In this document: piece by piece, positions 40,912 through 54,155 of the stretch
How the letters are laid out: every line of letters begins with the position of its first letter
Position numbering within the stretch: position 1 is the stretch's first letter
Origin: Aphrophora alni
Taxonomy: Eukaryota; Arthropoda; Insecta; Hemiptera; Aphrophoridae
Assembly (NCBI GenBank): GCA_963513935.1
Contig: OY740768.1
Span: 48,506,089-48,570,088 of the forward strand
Reading direction: 5' to 3'
Length of the DNA stretch: 64,000 nucleotides
Program-made: the position numbers and the translations under genes
The notes under the pieces: generated by a model
Databases searched by the model: none
What the model was told of the DNA's origin: nothing
What the model saw: the letters and a program-made list of their open reading frames with translations, nothing else

Positions 40912-42628
40912 CAGTGTGTAAATTAAGTATCGAAACAAATATGTAAACAAATAATCCAAAGGGGACAAATCGGGAGATCTTGCAGGCCATTCTATGGAAC
41001 CTCTTCTACCTATCCACTGATCAGGAAAAGTCAAGTCCAAATAATCCCTTACATCAACAGCGTAGTGAGGTGGGGCGCCATCTTGCTAAAACCAAATACT
41101 TTCGTCCACGGCATGTTCCTCATCTTCAGGAGGAAATTCTCTTGAAAAAGAGGGTACAATAGATTCACCCAACAGGTCCAGATAACGAGCACCATTTAAA
41201 TTACCTTTAATTATAAAAGGTCCAACTATTCCTGCCCAAACGTTAATTTTCTGAGGATGTTGTGTATGGAGTTCTTGAGCCCAATGTGGATTCTCATGTG
41301 ACCAGTATCTCGAATTTTGTCTATTGACATGTCCGTTGAGGCTGAAAGAGGCTTCATCGGAAAATACTATCTTCGTTTTAAATAACGGATCTTGGATACA
41401 CCGATGCATCATTTCTTCACAAAATTTAATTCGACGATCAAAATCGTCTTCGTTCAATTCATGTATTAGCTGTACCTTGTAGGGGGGGAAATTTTTCGGC
41501 CTTTAGAACTTTATGTACCGAAGTGTGACTAACACCTAGATTACTACTGAGCTGACGAGTAGACGAGTGAGGATTTTCTTGAATACTCAGAAGCACATCC
41601 AATGACTTCTCCTCTGTTAAAACTGATTTTGGTCGATCACTTTTAGGTTTATTTGCTACATCTCCTGTTTCCCAAAAACTTAGTACAGATCCTACTTACT
41701 GTAGATCGATTTATTTGATGATCAGGGTACGGTTCATTAAATAACTCACAAGTTTCTTGATACGTACGTATTCTGTCCCCATACCCAACAATGATGAGGA
41801 TGTCAATCTTCTGCTTTGTACTTAAAAAAAAACATTGTTAAACAAAACTACAGAAGCAATTTAATACCGACCTCTCTACAAAATTAACTAAACCAGAATG
41901 AAGATATGAAACACTTCCCAAAGAATGTGCTTAACAAACACAAACAAGAACAAACATGGAAGGGTAATTGGAAATTTCCAAGTTTGGACTTTGTTCAGCC
42001 AACCCATCTTATCTACATTGTGTACTGCATTCCCATGGAGCTGAAATAACCAAAGCTACTTTATTGATTTATAAAATAAATCTCCGTTTTCTTGTTTCAG
42101 ATCTCTCCTTTTTACTTATAAATTCCTATAATTAAAAAGTCTTTTTTATTTTAATATCACCTTCAAAAGGCGTCATAAATTTTAAATTAGTAATAAAACG
42201 TATTGGTCTTCGGGATACTTTTTTTTAAAGATGTATTAAAACATTTCTTGAATAATAACTACAACCGTTGTTAGTTCAAACATAATTGATGTTTTTGGCT
42301 ATTTAAATACGGTAATAATTCCATATTAAGAGACTTCACTGCAAACGTAGAGTTTTTGGCCGCTATTTTGTTTAACTCAACGGATTTAAATTATCTTTAT
42401 ATCATTGATTTTAGGGTGACAAGACCTATAAAATGAGGGGTCACTCAATAGGGGTTGCTATTTAAAAAAATTAAGTTACCCCTACCCGACACCCCCTTAC
42501 GGGGTTGAATTCTTTTTTTTGTCAGAAAATCAGGAACGTTTGTTAAGAGTCAATGCCACAAACAAAATATTTGTACCTATTTTAGTTTGAAAAATACATT
42601 TTTGTTTCGATACTTAATTTACACACTG
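40912..42628 (-). mobile_element. Tc1/mariner-type element, DD41D spacing, defective
   Basis: Both ends carry the same 28-bp terminal inverted repeat, beginning CAGTGTGTAAATTAAG and ending CGAAACAAA, flanked by TA on each side (TA target duplication). Length is 1717 bp. The transposase relic lies on the minus strand between 41825 and 40945. The coding part runs right up to the left inverted repeat: the sequence after the third catalytic Asp is missing, so the element has an internal deletion as well as frameshifts. About 800 bp between the transposase start and the right end is non-coding, with a stretch of GGGGT/ACCCC near 42440-42510. It sits next to (TA)n at 40892-40911. Confidence 0.92.
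40945..41825 (-). pseudogene. DD41D transposase pseudogene
   Basis: The minus strand starts near 41825 with a helix-turn-helix-like part (KQKIDILIIVGYGDR, then INRSTVSRI). It continues in another frame with SFWETGDVANKPKSDRPKS and NLGVSHTSVHKVL. The longest unbroken piece, 41457-41086, holds the first catalytic Asp in VFSDEASFSLNGHVNRQN and the typical INVWAGI. An in-frame TAG (41086-41088) replaces a codon before QDGAPPHY (second Asp). SPDLSPLDYLF supplies the third. I count 41 residues between the second and third Asp, which is the DD41D ('rosa'-like) arrangement. Frame changes occur near the A run 41674-41678 and the G run 41482-41488. The C-terminal end past DYLF is deleted. It cannot make an active enzyme. 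Confidence 0.9.
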
Positions 42629-42979
42629 TATATAGGCTATATGTTGTATGTCCACCCGTAAATATTATTTTACATTACTACAATTTAAGTGGTGATGATT
42701 TCCCACCCCGAATTAAATATAATATTGTAAATTTGAATTACATAGATTAATAATATTTTATTTTGTCTATAATCTAAAGTTATTTTACTTTTTATTTTTT
42801 TTAATATTTTTAAAAAAATGCTTATATCAAATTCACTAATTAAAAAATAAAATATATTTAATTTACACTGGTTTTTAAACATTTTTTTTTTTACTTTATT
42901 CATTTATTGTTTAAAGATATAGTATATTGATAATAAGTAAATATGAAGCGGTACAATCTATGCAATTAAACGATGCATT

Positions 42980-42982
<3 letters not shown>

Positions 42983-43054
<72 letters not shown>
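42983..43054. repeat. (AT)n microsatellite
   Basis: 72-bp run between the DD41D element and the inner boundary of the right arm. Confidence 0.97.
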
Positions 43055-43057
<3 letters not shown>

Positions 43058-43962
43058 CAGATCGTTTGCAGTAAAGTTCTATCTATAGTAAATCTCCAAA
43101 AAGTGAAACAATATACGAATGCACAGAAAAAGTTAATAGAATAAGGGAAAATAATTAAAACTCTAATTTGTTAGCCAGAGTAGCATATTATTATGTTATT
43201 TGTTTACATTTTACTAAGAAGGAAATAAAAGGGAACTAGTTAAAGATCTGAGCAAAATATAATTGATTACAGCCCACTTTTTTTCATATGTTCCAGTATT
43301 TTATTAATAAATTTTAAGTTTTCAGAAACCTTTTATGTTGTTTTCCTTAAAATGAAGTTTAATGAATTGTAAACCAGGAGCTACTGCTTTATATGAACAA
43401 ATTACACTTTACGACTTTAAATACCCTGCATTGTTTTAGAAGCAGATTGTGAATCCTCTCGGTCCATCCGATGTTCTACCTTTGTATTTTTTGAATGTTT
43501 AACATACAATCTATAATACATTTTTTTTAGATAAGGTAAATTAATTAAGCTCGATATGTATTTTTATATGGTAATCATTTTTAGTATCTGTATGTTTCAA
43601 TCTTATATCTTGCTTTAGACAGGAAAATACACAGTCTTAATTGCATAGCTCATGTATTTGCCACACGATATAGTACGAGGAATTTTTCGTCAATGAATAT
43701 TCTCCTATTTAAAATCAAACATATCCAACAATATTCATTACGTTTGTAAATTATTTGTCATATATTTTAAGAAAACGTTGAGCTGAATAATTCGTCTTTA
43801 CTTTCAAAAAGCTTTTGGAAAAAAAAAAAACTTTACAAATCTCAGGGAGTTTGGAGAGAAGGAAACATTAAAACTCCATTCATATTTGTGTCAAATTTTG
43901 AATGTAAAAGTTTTAAGAGTGACATTTATATTCTAACTTCCGTTCTGTGTGAAACCAGCGTT

Positions 43963-44397
43963 ATGTCAGACAGAGATGAAGTTGAAGTTTTTATATATTT
44001 TGTTCATAAAAACATCTCTTATTTAAATGTTGTTGCTAAATTAAAATGTAGATTTGATATGTAATTTCTCTTAATTACCTACAGTTATCTGGTTATACCA
44101 CTAGTTCACATTATAGACTATATATAGAACACACCAATGTATTTTTAAAATTGTTTTAAAAAATTATAAGTTGTTTCCGTGTATTATAAAAGTGAAAAGA
44201 ATTCTGCTTCACCGTTCAATTTTATTACGCGTAGTTCTTTTAGAAAATCTTTTTTTTTTAAGTTTTATAAACAAAAATTAACATTATGTTTAAAAAAGTT
44301 AGTAGCCTATGATTTAAGAAATGGCAAGACAGTAATAATTGATTCAATCACAAACTTAGTTGATTTCGCTTTAGAGCTTTGGATAGAAGGGAAATAA
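43963..44397 (+). other. Conserved inner-arm segment with two short frames
   Basis: Two plus-strand frames lie here: 43963-44064 (33 residues, MSDRDEVEVFIYFVHKNISY...) and 44179-44397 (72 residues, ending DLRNGKTVIIDSITNLVDF...). In the left arm the first is frameshifted after about 16 residues by an extra A. The second keeps a similar peptide (LRNGKTV, IDAI, NLVEFALEL) but is cut by a TAG and an indel. The upstream 56 bp are identical in both arms. It may be a decayed gene or conserved non-coding DNA; no domain is recognised. Confidence 0.3.
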
Positions 44398-44399
44398 TC

Positions 44400-47300
44400 A
44401 TTTCGTCTCTAACTTAATCTCATTTAGATTTGAAATTTTCATTCAGTATTCCTTAAATTAATGGTGTAAGTTAAGTCTTACAAAATGTTACTTGCTGATT
44501 ATGAGAGGATCTTATTCCTTATGATAAAAGGTTTTGATAATAATCTAAAATACTAAAATATAAAGTGGAGTTTCCATGCTATTTCATTATATTCCCAGTA
44601 TAATCCAATTTCAAATATATTATTATAAAGTTACAAGAACTATTCAATTATTTCAAAATTCAGGATAAAATACATCATCGGAAAGACCTAATTCCACAAG
44701 TATTGTTGGTACTCAATTGAAATAAACATCATTGTATATACTATGTAAATGTTTCGAATGATAAATATGTATATTTAAAAATCCATAGTTAATATATCGT
44801 TATATATCTAGATGTTGTGTATACTGCGAACATAAGGAAATATTTTTTTGTTTACTGAATTTAAAAAAATGAAACATTCTGAATTAAGTAATTGAATAAT
44901 TTGTATTTAAAGATCTACGTATATATTACAATGTTTTATATCTCGTAAAATCTACAACTTAATATGGATGGAAAATATTTTTGTTATTTAAGAAGAATTG
45001 GGATATTATAAGTTTATGTATTGAAGGAATGACTTAATATTATTGAAGTCGTTCATGTACAGTATCCATTATAAGTTACACTTGAATTCATAAAATTAAA
45101 TAATTAGATCAAAATATTTAAAAAGTAGGAGATGTGGATAAAGACAACATACCAATGAAGGGAAATATATTATGTAAATTATGTACATTTACATAAAACG
45201 AGACCTTTTATAAAGTACTTGGAATACAGTACATTTACGGCTTGATATAAATTTATGCTAAAAGCTAGATGTTGGCGTTGAAGTTAAAATGTCAAGAATA
45301 AAACAGAAACAACATTATTGATAATCTTATAATAATTAAATTATACTAAGGAAAAATGTCATTCAATAACGTCAATATAATATAAGTAAATAACAATTAT
45401 ATTCACAAACTACGCATTTATATTTAACTACTATATCCAATAAATGATGTTCGTATCTATAACAATTGTCCATATTACGCATTTGAGAATTAGATTAATC
45501 AGCTGTTGATACCTGTAAATATTCAACTATTTGTGATACATTAAAAACAATCAAATTTTTCGTATTAGGTTTACAAGGATGCAACTAGATAAAAAAACCA
45601 ACTTGGAATTCAATGACTCCGCTAATTCTGCCCAGAAGACAATTTTCAGTATCGTTTTATTATAAATCAATCAAATATCGAAATATTGACCGAGTGTTTG
45701 TGTATTTTCCAATTCCAGTGATTAGTCTTGAACAGATTTTTGACGTCTTTTCAATGGTTCAGAAATCGACAAATTTGAATATGATTTTGAATACATTACT
45801 GTATTTGTAAAACTAATTGTGTTCCTTATATAAAGTTATTTAATTATTTTTTGTTTAATATAAGCACCCACGTAGAATCAAGCTAAATTACTTTTAACAC
45901 AAATGAACCCCATCGTGGTGCAGTAATTGATCTTCAAAGAAAATAGACGCTAGTCTATTAACAGTGAAAAATAGCACACACTCTGAAATTACTTCAGTAT
46001 TTCCTTCTTTGTAATGGTGTTCATTCTAACTAACGACATGAAACCACTAGTGATAATTTAGTTCTAAATTGTTTTAAATCCACACCACATTTATAATGAG
46101 TACAGTTGTTCATATTATTAAGTAATATTGACACCGATAAGAGACGTTGATTTGGTCTCATTTTGGTATAACCTGTCTTTATTAAATTTCAGCCTTCGTC
46201 TCTTGTAGGACGTATATTCTGAGTCTTTTTCTTTAGAGTTGCATATTTTCTATGAATTCCATCTATTATTCTTTAATTTATTACGATTAAAGAATTGCTA
46301 GATATGTCTGATACCAAATAGTAGACAAATTTGTACTTATTTCCCCTGAAATATTCTTCCTAAATTACTAAACACATTTGAAATAGCCTTATCTCTATTA
46401 TCTGTAAAATTGATTTATAAGTTGTGTGCTTTTTAAAAAAGAAGAATATTTTTTATAGCTATTTCCCGAAAATCACTTTAATAATAAAAATAATTAAGGA
46501 AGTCAATTTGAATGAATTTAGCAAATATGCAACATAACTATAGCTTTTATATTTAAAGGGTGTAGAAATGTGACATTCAACTACAAGAGATGATTACCTA
46601 AATCAATTATAATAGTTTTGAAAACTTAAACGAAAAACAAAATTAATGTATTTTAGGAATGAGTGTTACATCTGAAATTTACAGAAGAAAAGAAAGAAGT
46701 ATAATTCAAAAATGATCGTGGCTGGTGTATTTTCTATGTGTAAAAACAAAAGGAACACAGTAAGTAATGCATAATACTGTAGAACTACAATAATTCCACA
46801 CACATTTTGCTGTCGTCCATGTATTTTTTTCTATTGCATTAACAATTTACAAATGACTGTTAAAACATGCCCATGTGTTTAAACGTTCTCTATTCTTTAT
46901 GACCTATTTAGCTATAAATAAATATTCTTACATTGGTATATAGTTCAAAATACACCTGCACATTAAATTTTTGTGTCTATATTTATACAGTTATTTCAAA
47001 TAACACAAAATTCTCTTATTACAGTGAAAGAGATATTTTCCTTTTTGATATTTTCTAATCTTAAGTTTTATATTTGTCTACAATCATATATTTAAATTGA
47101 AACTACCTGTTTTGGCAATCATATTGTCATCACCAGATATCTCTATCAGCTAATAACCTTCGTTACTGTGTACAAAACTCAACACAAAACACTATACATG
47201 TTAAAATATACTAATTTTAATCACCGTGCACGATATGTAGTGGACTGTTCTCCTTTCTCGTATATAAAAGCACTATATATAATTAAATATCATAACCAAT

Positions 47301-48780
47301 CCTCCAGTTTAATGAAACCATTTTATATGGACTGGAAACATATTACTACATCCTAATGTGTTGATTGTAACAGTTATTTGAATACCGGAATAAAGTAATT
47401 GCTGCTATGTATAAATAACAAAACAATATTTTACAATGTACTTCACCAATTACAAACAATTCCGGAGAATTCGTTTATGTACATGTGATAAATTTAAATT
47501 TGTAATTAATTTACCTGACCTAAATATAATTATACAATATTATCGTTAATTTAATACTCATCAATTTTGTTTTACATTTAGAATCTATTAGTTTCATTAT
47601 ATTTAGTCATTTACCTCTCTTGGTACTTGTATTTGCTTAAAATAACCGTTTTAATATGAGAAAATATGAAAAGGTGATTAACATTGTTAGAAGCGTGACA
47701 ATTGAATAAATATATTAATCAAATCAGAATTGTATCGTCTTTCTTTACAGTAGGTACGCATAAATTTCGTTGTTAGAAAGAAAAAAAAAGATACAGATAC
47801 AAACTTAGAACAAAATGGATTATTTCAATAAAAGTTGACAAATATACTAAAAATACCTTTGCAATTTAATCAACGTTTTCCAGGACTATATAATCTCAAT
47901 CTTATTTACAGTCAAAAAATATAAGGGATATGGATAACTGAAAATTATATTGATTATTTTAATAATTTGTTGAATACGATTTAATACTCTGGAATGTTAA
48001 ATTTACGAACGTAGTACAGGGCTTGTTAAATTCCATTTCAAAGTTTTTCGTCTTCATTCCAACATTAGGAAACATAATTATAGCTTCATGTTAGGTTTCA
48101 CCACATGTTCCAAGGCCAGTTTGATATTCCATCAGCTGTTACTATATATATATGCTGAAGATTTGTCTAACTTCACGCCTTATCCTATATTATAATTGTA
48201 TGTTAATATTTGTTATTTTGTGGAGTGTTCCTATTAACATGGTATAGAGCCGCGATATAAATTAATTTTTTCAGTTATTACAATAAAAGGTATCTTAGTT
48301 AAAAAACTATCATTTATAGATCGATCCTATAAATTTTTGAAATTTCATTAGGGAATATTTTTTATTTCAACTGTAGATACTTCCCGTGAAGAAAATACAA
48401 CTATGTATCTACTCCCACAGTGAGATTGATGACAATGTTCTTTAAACATTTTTCCTTTAAACACATTTGTGCATATACTTCACAAATAATATTTAAATAT
48501 TTGTGTGTATCACCTCCATTGGTAATAATGTTGGTTTGATTTTCCATTATGTTTAGTAACAACATATTTGCGTGTCATCTTTGATTTGTGAAAATGTATG
48601 TTTTCAGATAAATTTAAGTTGGAAAATTGTGTTTAGTCTATGAGAATCTCTATGGTTCTATGTTTTAATAGTAAATGACATTCCTCTACAATCTTGTAAA
48701 TTTGTATATTTTTTTTTTAAATGCGTTTATCAATATCTTTCTTAAAAAAAGAAATTCACACAGTCGATATTACTACAAAA
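44400..48780. other. Right-arm private sequence, no gene seen
   Basis: 4.4 kb for which I found no left-arm partner beyond short chance matches. AT-rich throughout, without element hallmarks. The partner stretch in the left arm is 1.4 kb (20960-22360). Confidence 0.45.
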
Positions 48781-49203
48781 TTTAAATTAGTCCAATAGGC
48801 ACACTTGTTTATCGAGTTTTGTATCTAATTTAGTGAGTATTATAGCCAATACAGATATTTACACCAAAATTATGATGTTAATTACCAATAGTACTAGCAA
48901 TAAATAGTATAAATGTGTAACACAGACATGCAATTATGAATTAAGAATCAAGTACTGCTATTTACATCGCCGCAGTGAATGGAGAATTATATTAAACGAG
49001 ACGGAGTAGCCTAATGTCATTTGTTACTGGGACAGTTAAACTCATTACATGAGGAGAAGGAAAATCGAATAAAGCCACAAGTCATGACGAAAATAACTCA
49101 ATTATTTTCTTTCTTTTTTATCATCTTGTTTCAAACATAAATTATAAGCACAGGAGGTTATTTAAATTTTTCAGGAGGTTATATATCGACGGTTTTAACA
49201 GAC

Positions 49204-49205
<2 letters not shown>

Positions 49206-49241
<36 letters not shown>
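49206..49241. repeat. (TA)n microsatellite, right arm only
   Basis: 36-bp TA run. The orthologous left-arm position (about 20490) has only a few TA units, so it expanded after the duplication. Confidence 0.93.
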
Positions 49242-49244
<3 letters not shown>

Positions 49245-50599
49245 GTACAAAGCTTAAATCATTTTAATTGAATTAAAACTCGTGTCTGATGGTCAACTGA
49301 GTTGATTCCCATACAACAGCCATTCATTTATTTGTTTATCTGATGTTGATTAATTAAAGGGTGATTACAGTTTTGAATATTTCATTTAAGGAATAATTTA
49401 TTTTGTCATTTAATTTATATGTTATCAGTAGTAAATTTTGTAGCCCTGTAAATCTGTAACTCCTCCAATGTGTTCATATGTCGACCTTTTTGGCATTTAT
49501 CTAAAATAATCATATGCTGGCTATAATGGAATATTCGGAGTATTCATGGTTTTTATCTATTATGTACTTTGCGAAATTTGACTGTTGTTCATGTAAAGTC
49601 GGTTTCATTATATGTTTCTTGTAGCTCTTCAAAAAAGATCGTCCTGTCTGTCCTACGTAGAAACTTGGTCATCAAGCGTATGTGAGCTTGTAAATGCCAG
49701 AATATGAAATTTTGTCTTGCGATGTTTGTTGTTTTGGTGTTACTGTCCTGTTCATATTATTTGTTGTTTTATATAATATGTATACACTATAGTTCCTTAA
49801 TTCAGATCACAGTGTTTATTCCAATTTATTTCCACATTCAATTAATATATAAGAGGGTTTATCTATTCTCTTGTTGTTTCTCAGATTTTAGTGTTTAAAT
49901 TGTCTATGTATAATATTTGTTGCGTAGCCGTTATATATATTGAATCCTCTAAAAGCCTTATCACTAATAATATAAACAGTAGAACACAAGTAAACATTAC
50001 ATACATATATAATGGAAAGTATACATCATTATGACAACTGTTGAATAAAATGAATAAATATACAATATTTTCAATTCTCAGCATAATATGAACCTTAAGA
50101 GAAATAATATTTGATATGTACATTTCAATTACAACACAAAAACTTAAAATCAACCAGCATCCTCGGTTCCCTCAATGAAAATATAAATCAGGCAAAAACA
50201 ATAAAACGCACTACAACCAAACGCATACCCTATATCTGTTTGGTCAATATGTGTCCCGTAACAATCTATTTGAATTTTGACAAAAACAAGAAACTTTCTC
50301 TATCTGAGCAATTATCGAATTCCACAATCTACAACCGGTAACAGTAAAGGATTGTATACCGGAATCAAAAGCCGTGCAATAATGGAATAATGTTAAAACG
50401 TTATTCCTTTTGGTCCATCGCATATCTTATGTCATCTGAAATTATTAACAGAGTTGTTGCCGTTCAGTACACCTACCTAAAACCGGATAGAAATGCATCA
50501 TACATTATTCGATTTTACGAACTCAACCACTAAATTTTAGAGAATCACAGAGCAGATTTTTTGGATAAAGACTTAACATTATTTTAGGAAAACGCAATT

Positions 50600-51720
50600 C
50601 TGAAGTTAGAAATTGAAAGTTTCAGCGATGGGAGTAATTAAAAACAATACTTTTTTAATTTAAAAGATTGCGATTTGGTCGATACCTTAAGTTTGAGAGG
50701 TTATAACATTACCTTTTACTGAGGGCATTTGTTTTAACATCTCTTATTTTACACTTTTAAATCAATAATAAAAAACGCAAAATCAACCTTTTACCTTTCA
50801 ATAAAATTTTACTTTAGAACAATATTTTAAATATTAGAAAACAATTACATTTATTAACTCAAAATGTTCCTAACTAATTCTGCATTCACTCTTCACACAT
50901 TCCTTAACCTAATTTTAACTTCCTTACAATGAGTTTTTATTTTTACACAATTCAAAACTTCCTCTAAATCCCTTTTGGACATCAACACTTATTTTTACTA
51001 TTATTACTAAAAGAATGGTTAACAATTTTGTACTTATCAATGGTACAGCTCCCTTTCAACTGGTCAATTTTTCACGATAACACTTCGCTAACTTTCACTG
51101 ACTCTGCTTTAATAACTTCACCGGATTTTCTTTTCACTAAAAAAAAACGAAGCACTCACAAATTCCTTCTTGAACTCCTTGGGTTCTAGGGATGGTTCTA
51201 ACTGCAACTGGTAATCTTCCTTCCTGACGACGAAATACTAACTCACTAACTTCTCGTTGATACTAAATTTGATCTGATTAACTTTTAGCTAACGAACTCA
51301 GAGACACCCAGCTCTTGTAGTCAACAAACGGTTTAAGACTTTTCTTTCTACTGGTCTTAGAAAACCAAACTCCTTTAAACAAGGTGACGCAGAGATGTCT
51401 CGCCTCTTTGGTCAACAGTCCTCGACTAACTCTCCTTTTCAATTTTGGTTCTTACTGAATATCATCCTCTCTTTTGAAACCCTAGTTGGTTTTCTCCGCG
51501 TTGATTCGTTCAAATCCTGTAATTCTTTCAAAACATATGTTTCTGTCTTTTTAGTGGCGGGTTTCAAAATCTGCCCGTTGATTTTTAAAAGCGGGATCTC
51601 ATCTGATTGGTCGACCTACTTTCTGCAAGTCGTTATTTTTTGAAACAGTTGGAAACTTTCCTTTCTGAAGTACCGTTAGGGACGCTAACTTCCCCCCTGT
51701 TTTCTTTTTTTTTATATATA
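50600..51720 (-). other. GC-richer, pyrimidine-biased block inside right-arm private DNA
   Basis: The plus strand is strongly C/T-biased (purine-rich on the minus strand) and less AT-rich than its surroundings. It ends abruptly at a T run near 51700. There are no long frames; a Phe/Ser/Leu-rich one at 51395-51643 is an effect of composition. The look resembles the untranslated leader of a retroelement, as with the A-rich block at 12300-14450 in the other arm. I see no shared sequence between the two. Confidence 0.35.
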
Positions 51721-52022
51721 TTTTTGAGTCACGTTAGTCCTTGGCCATATATCCTGTTACTATTCTTTTTTTTAAGTGTGTATGTACGTTTGCTCCTTCA
51801 AGGCTAAAAGTCCCCTTTACTTTTGTGTTTCTTATACAAAATGTTTCTTCAAATATGTTTCTTGTACCGTTACATTCCAACCTCCCAAACTGAACCTGGC
51901 ATTCATTACATGTTCTTCAATATTAATTTCTTTTTATTTTGTTCTTTGTACATGAATCAATTAACTATTTATCTTTTGATATCATTAATCATAATTAATT
52001 GTAAATGATTAGTTTGATATCG

Positions 52023-52880
52023 TTAGAAGGTATTAAGAAGTACTCTGTTTACAGCTTTCAGAATGTCTTTATCATAAACGTGAAAATTTAAAAAATCGTA
52101 AAAGGGGGTTAGAAGAGAGGTATTCAGAGATTGTTTCTCAGTTAGAATCAATGTTGCCAACGCAAGAAACAAAGAAAGAGTTGAAGTCATTAAGAGTGAT
52201 ATCAACATCACTGGACACTTGAACAGCTGATGAATGCGAACAAGTCTCCATACAGTAGGCCACGTGTCAGTAGGACTTTCACAGGATTTCAATAAATCGT
52301 GTAAATATCTTAGATTCACATTTCTTATAAATTGTTAGTTTTATTATGCACTGCATGAAAGCTTTTAAAATTATTTGACAGTCTCAGCTGAATATACCTT
52401 CGTCTAACGATAACACTCTGCCTCATAATGTGGCAAAAATACTTTGAAAACCGAAGAGAATGCTAATAAGTAACAAGGGCAGTTTCAATCGGAGCGAGTT
52501 TATCGTATAGAACTAATAGAAGTGTATTAAAAAGTTCAATTTTAGAATCTATACCATGCAACTTTGTGACTCGAATACAATCAGCGATAACAGCATCTGC
52601 AAAGTAGAAATCATGATCAAAATTCTTAAAATCACTAAACGTACTAAACTTGGATTTGGATTTCGGTATTCTGAGATTATATATAGACTCTCATAAGATA
52701 CATTCAATAAAGTCACCGCATATCACAACTGCGTTACATCGTTAACATTTGACAAATAGCGTCTTTCAGGAGGTGTTTACACCACACCACAACAACTTAA
52801 AGAGCAGGTAAGGTTAACATATTTTAAGAAAGAAATTTCCTCACATAAACAGCTACTCGGTGTGCCGTCCTGCCAATATG
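52023..52880 (-). pseudogene. Non-LTR retrotransposon fragment: endonuclease end and linker before reverse transcriptase
   Basis: Read on the minus strand, about 52870-52840 gives VAVYVRKFLS and about 52745-52720 gives AVVICGDF, both characteristic of the apurinic-type endonuclease (the latter being the GDFN block). Then 52690-52480 reads FSDFKNFDHDFYFADAV, DSKIELFNTLLLVLYDKLAP, the segment typical of Jockey/CR1-like elements. After frameshifts, RRRYIQLRLSNNFKSFH and NLRYLHDLLKSC...WPTVWRLVRI follow, with SSDVDITLNDFNSFFVS in a third frame. The reverse transcriptase core is absent: the copy stops near 52020. At least three frame breaks make it a pseudogene. It is private to the right arm, so it inserted after the duplication or was lost from the left arm. 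Confidence 0.8.
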
Positions 52881-52899
52881 ATAATTTCATTGGAAAACA

Positions 52900-54116
52900 A
52901 AACTCGTTTTAATAGTTTCGTTTTGTAAATTTTAAAATGATACAAAACTAGTTATTTTATGATAAATTAAGATACAAAGAAGAGAAATTATTTTCGAAAA
53001 TCAATAACAAACACTTTACAGTAATAAACTACAATATACTATTTTATTTTATTCTAATTTAGAAGTTCGCAAAGGAGAAGTGACTTTTTTATTAACTTCA
53101 ATAAGTAATAAATCCCTGACTTAAAAATTATTTATTTTTTCAGAATAAGAAACCAATTTTATTGTTTTCATAAGTGGTGAAACTATTTACTTAAAGAAGA
53201 ACAAATATACTATTGAATAAACCTAAATTTAATTCATTTCAAAAACAATCTGTATAACTTTATCTCGTATTTAATATAATTGGAATTTTCCCAAAAAATT
53301 GAGCATTTTATCATCAGTTTGGAAGACTTGGGCGTTCCAACAGTATTCTGACAACATATACTAGGAATTACTTCCATAATTATTAAAACACGTCCCCTAT
53401 GTTGAGATATATCAGTTTAACAAAACCGTAAATGTTGTATGTTTAGACATCGAAAGAGTGTCCTTTAATTATTCACCTCCTCTAACGCAGACATATTTTG
53501 TCTGGACTCAAAATAAAACAAATCTAAGAGTAATTTATCAGTAATATTTTCATGTGGTACAATGAGAGAGTGCATTACAGTTGGCCTTTAAATACTGTCT
53601 GTGCTGGTGATTCATCATTTGTATCCACACTGATTGAATCCATTTACCGGTCACAATTGAAATTAGATAACTCAGAAATGACTTCTCTTTATATCCATTG
53701 TTTTTTTAATAAATTATTATATCACAACAAAAATTTATTTGTTTCTGATAAAATTACTAAGAATCTATCACAATGTATTTCAATTTAAAATATTTACTAC
53801 TCACCAACTGTTATTAATTTATGTAATTGGGGGGGGGGGTCACTCCCCTCCTATCTTCATAATGTTGACATATATTCCTTGATCTCAAGAGTGGTTTAAG
53901 ATAACTTACTGCAGTTTTATTATTGTATTAATTTGGGCTTTAGACATAATTATTAATAATACATACTTGTAGTTCTAAGAGAGTTTTACAATTTTTAGTA
54001 CACTTTTAAATATATATAGTTTAGCAATTTTAATTAAAAAACTTGGAAAGATATTTGTGCAAAGGTGTTGAAGTTATCGAAGTTCTTTATATTTGTTTCT
54101 GTAAAAACGTTTTTCT

Positions 54117-54155
<39 letters not shown>

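Noticed and set aside
45613..45810. 65-residue plus-strand frame
   Set aside because: AT-rich, no recognisable domain, no partner in the other arm.
52023..52319. Hydrophobic 98-residue minus-strand frame that looks like a membrane protein
   Set aside because: Its first part matches the non-LTR linker and the hydrophobic part is a frameshifted reading of a polar segment (DVDITLNDFNSFF).
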